From positions 1 through 7,199 of the forward strand of contig CARTQV010000041.1 in the NCBI GenBank assembly GCA_949070545.1: DNA of 7,199 nt. Direction: 5' to 3'. The stretch comes from an uncultured Candidatus Saccharibacteria bacterium (GTDB taxonomy: Bacteria; Patescibacteriota; Saccharimonadia; Saccharimonadales; Saccharimonadaceae). Positions within the stretch are counted from its first letter, which is position 1; each line of letters starts with the position of its first letter. The notes beneath the pieces are model-generated. The model was not told the origin of the DNA. It ran no database searches and saw only the letters and a list, made by a program, of their open reading frames with translations. Below, piece by piece: positions 5,916-7,199 of this stretch. Made by a program: the position numbers and the translations under genes.

Positions 5916-6942
5916 GATGCCTCTTTTTATCATAAATCATCGTTGGAATGCCTTTTGCATGAATTTGGTCTTCGACAATAGCTTTTATTTTTGTCATAAT
6001 CTCATCGACTTCTGTGCTGTGAGCAGATTTTTCTAGATTTTCAATTTCGGATTTTGATGCGCCAAAATCTTGCAGCCAACTCTGGAGCAATTTCTCAGCT
6101 TCATCGTTTGAAAGCAGGCTGAAAGTGACTTGGTAGTTATTCCCATCATCAGCATCCTCACTAAATAGACGGTCAACAATCTTCGCACCATAATCTGTGT
6201 CGGCAAGGTTCGCGGCATGGAAATAACGGGCAATTAACTCAGAATTTGCGAACTTGTAACCGCCATCAGGAAGCCGAATCGGATAAATCATCAGAACGGT
6301 GTTGTATTTCTCGAAAAATCCTGAAGATTTCTGAGCACGGTATGACTGCAAGCAAACTGTACACCCAGGATCGAAAATATCAAGTGCAAGTGGGAGTTCG
6401 TCCTGGTAATTTTCGACGAAGGTATAGGGCTCGACGAGATAATCCTCGACTGACCAACTACGGAATTTCTCGGGAATGTTACCAAATATCTCACCCCATT
6501 CTGAAAACCAACGGCCAGTCCATTCGACAGGGTTCGACGGTTCTTCGGCGTCAATACCACAAACTTCTGCGCCAAGAGCACAGCTGGCGGGTTGAGAGAC
6601 ATTGCAAGTCCCAAAAACCCAAATCGCGAGCAGGGCTTTCACTGATTCGACAACTGACCAAACCGTCACGACGACGATTAGGACCGACCCGATCTCAATC
6701 GCTGTGCCGAGCGGCTTTACCCATGTTGGATGTTTCAGGACGACTTTGCTGAGCAAGGTATTCTTCACGTCGTCTTTGAAATTCGTCTCGCATTTTTGGA
6801 GGCGCACCTTCTTCCCGACACAACCCCAAGCTTTCTTGAAAACGGCCCAATATTTCTTGCCGATGTCGCGACGAAAGATGCTCAGAAATGCTACAAAAAC
6901 TCCGACTAAACAAAGGATAATAAATGCAGCGACACAAACCAT
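5893..6942 (-). CDS. Membrane-anchored DsbA-like thioredoxin-fold protein, 349 residues
   Basis: The protein has two hydrophobic segments (about 2-22 and 82-110) flanking a basic loop (FRRDIGKK, CVGKKVRLQK). This suggests an outside N-terminus, an inside loop and a large extracytoplasmic C-terminal domain. That domain carries FDPGCTVCLQSYR with a CxxC pair (C194, C197) and, near its end, KGIPTMIYD (330-338), the cis-proline loop typical of thioredoxin and DsbA folds. The insert between them is mostly helical, as in DsbA. The expected role is thiol-disulfide exchange outside the membrane, as oxidase or isomerase; the direction cannot be told. Extra cysteines lie at 113, 121 and 128 (outside) and 41 and 51 (inside). 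A longer frame would start at TTG 6984 with no ribosome-binding site. The ATG at 6942 lies seven bases after a perfect extended -10, so I chose it; the mRNA is probably leaderless. It is the first gene of a three-gene overlapping cluster. Confidence 0.83.
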   Translation of the reverse strand: MVCVAAFIILCLVGVFVAFLSIFRRDIGKKYWAVFKKAWGCVGKKVRLQKCETNFKDDVKNTLLSKVVLKHPTWVKPLGTAIEIGSVLIVVVTVWSVVESVKALLAIWVFGTCNVSQPASCALGAEVCGIDAEEPSNPVEWTGRWFSEWGEIFGNIPEKFRSWSVEDYLVEPYTFVENYQDELPLALDIFDPGCTVCLQSYRAQKSSGFFEKYNTVLMIYPIRLPDGGYKFANSELIARYFHAANLADTDYGAKIVDRLFSEDADDGNNYQVTFSLLSNDEAEKLLQSWLQDFGASKSEIENLEKSAHSTEVDEIMTKIKAIVEDQIHAKGIPTMIYDKKRHHGRFEAN

Positions 6943-6948
6943 AGGTTT

Positions 6949-6957
6949 ATTATAACA
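6949..6957 (-). promoter_or_regulatory. Extended -10 promoter of the three-gene exported cluster
   Basis: The minus strand reads TGTTATAAT with a perfect TATAAT (6949-6954). The ATG at 6942 is exactly where transcription should begin, predicting a leaderless mRNA. No convincing -35 hexamer is present. Confidence 0.65.
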
Positions 6958-7008
6958 CACATCGCAGAACGGAAAGTTGGACAATTTTGCTTGCGCTTTT
7001 AAAAAATA

Positions 7009-7017
7009 TGGTATAAT
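7009..7017 (+). promoter_or_regulatory. Extended -10 promoter of the structured RNA
   Basis: TGGTATAAT is an extended -10 with a perfect TATAAT at 7012-7017. The predicted start, about 7022-7025, coincides with the 5' strand of the long closing helix of the downstream RNA. A TTGCGC at 6991 lies only 15 nt upstream of the hexamer, so the -35 is weak or absent. Confidence 0.65.
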
Positions 7018-7021
7018 GAAA

Positions 7022-7167
7022 GTGTCCTAAACTAATACGAGCCTGATTTTGGTATGTATTTGCCATTTACGAACATGATGAACGTCGGCGATAAGCGACA
7101 CCGCTTTAAATCCGATGTTTAATCGTGGTTCGAAAATGGTTTAGGACACCTTGCGGTGTCGCTTTTT
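7022..7167 (+). ncRNA. Candidate structured RNA or attenuator, about 145 nt, family unknown
   Basis: A promoter, a compact structured body and a terminator define a short transcription unit. GTGTCCTAAACTA (7022-7034) pairs with TGGTTTAGGACAC (7137-7149), 13 bp including one G-U, closing the whole molecule. AAGCGACACCGC (7093-7104) is perfectly complementary to GCGGTGTCGCTT (7153-7164), 12 bp, which would form a pseudoknot with the closing helix. The terminator stem 7145-7150/7155-7160 shares bases with both. Smaller possible hairpins lie at 7050-7065 and 7113-7125. The mutually exclusive helices suggest a switch controlling read-through into a gene beyond the right edge, or a stand-alone RNA whose 3' end is the terminator. 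I see no match to SRP RNA, tmRNA, RNase P RNA, T-box or a riboswitch class I know. An ATG at 7054 opens 22 codons inside it without a Shine-Dalgarno site. Confidence 0.6.
7145..7167 (+). terminator. Intrinsic terminator of the structured RNA
   Basis: GACACC (7145-7150), the loop TTGC and GGTGTC (7155-7160) form a perfect 6-bp GC-rich stem, followed two bases later by TTTTT (7163-7167). On the minus strand no T run follows, so it acts on plus-strand transcripts. Both arms are also used in competing long-range helices. Confidence 0.75.
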
Positions 7168-7199
7168 GTAGCAGGAGCGAAGAGGGCAAAGCACACTGC
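7168..7199. other. Right-edge stretch without a recognised feature
   Basis: After the terminator, 32 bases remain. They contain an AGGAG (7173-7177) that could be a ribosome-binding site, but no start codon at a usable distance is seen before the window ends. Whether a gene begins just beyond the edge decides if the preceding RNA is an attenuator or a free-standing RNA. Confidence 0.3.

Noticed and set aside
6246..6955. Several plus-strand and minus-strand frames of 80-168 codons overlapping the DsbA-like gene.
   Set aside because: They are shadows in other frames, with no ribosome-binding sites or recognisable motifs, while the DsbA-like frame has the CxxC and cis-Pro motifs.
6943..6984. 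A TTG start at 6984 adding 14 residues (with two extra Cys) to the DsbA-like protein.
   Set aside because: There is no ribosome-binding site, and the perfect extended -10 lies inside this extension, giving a leaderless ATG at 6942.
7125..7150. A GGTTCGA resembling a tRNA T-loop followed by a possible acceptor strand, suggesting a tRNA or tmRNA 3' end.
   Set aside because: The flanking bases do not form a 5-bp T stem, no D or anticodon arm is visible, the closing helix is too long and there is no CCA.
7021..7150. The inverted repeats at 7022 and 7149 as terminal repeats of a small transposable element (MITE).
   Set aside because: No target-site duplication is visible, and a promoter and terminator align precisely with the repeat ends, which fits an RNA gene better. 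Not fully excluded without a genome search for other copies.
1..7199. CRISPR arrays, tRNA or rRNA genes, transposases and phage genes.
   Set aside because: No regularly spaced direct repeats, cloverleaf, rRNA-like conserved stretches or transposase motifs were seen anywhere in the window.

Overview
The window reads as a compact chromosomal segment from a Candidate Phyla Radiation (Patescibacteria) bacterium, most likely Candidatus Saccharibacteria (TM7). This assignment rests on recalled family resemblance, not on a search. The small 68-residue protein, the three-gene exported cluster (one member carrying an IYLDRSRPG motif) and the shortened Mur ligase all look like proteins I associate with that phylum. 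TGA acts as a genuine stop in a 4-nt ATGA overlap, and no TGA occurs in the 765 helicase codons. This argues against the UGA-glycine code of Gracilibacteria and SR1.

Layout, left to right. Positions 1-2296 (minus) hold a superfamily 2 DEAH helicase that runs off the left edge. Its C-terminal half is an array of short repeats resembling the homing-endonuclease-associated repeat. Positions 2297-2646 are non-coding and dense in signals: the helicase promoter, a long helicase leader containing a perfect 13-bp palindrome, an opposing plus-strand promoter embedded in that palindrome, and a terminator-like hairpin. Positions 2647-2853 (minus) encode a small conserved protein with its own promoter. 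Positions 2928-3635 (minus) encode a two-membrane-span protein, divergent from a MurC/Mpl-type ligase at 3679-4983 (plus). After a short convergent gap, 5029-6942 (minus) hold three overlapping genes: a membrane-anchored DsbA-like thioredoxin-fold protein, an exported helical protein with two cysteines, and a single-span protein. Positions 6985-7199 hold a plus-strand promoter, a highly structured candidate non-coding RNA or attenuator, and a terminator.

Working together: the right two-thirds is about the cell envelope. The Mur ligase belongs to peptidoglycan precursor metabolism. The DsbA-like protein could form or reshuffle disulfides outside the membrane, and both the 180-residue and the 235-residue proteins place a pair of cysteines there. 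The helicase is a separate DNA-metabolism locus.

Two initiation styles coexist. The helicase and the 68-residue protein have -35/-10 promoters and Shine-Dalgarno sites. The ligase, the 235-residue membrane protein and the DsbA-like protein have extended -10 elements (TGnTATAAT) so close to the ATG that the mRNAs should be leaderless or nearly so. The most unusual element is the 7022-7167 RNA, in which a 13-bp closing helix, a 12-bp perfect long-range helix and the terminator hairpin compete for the same bases.
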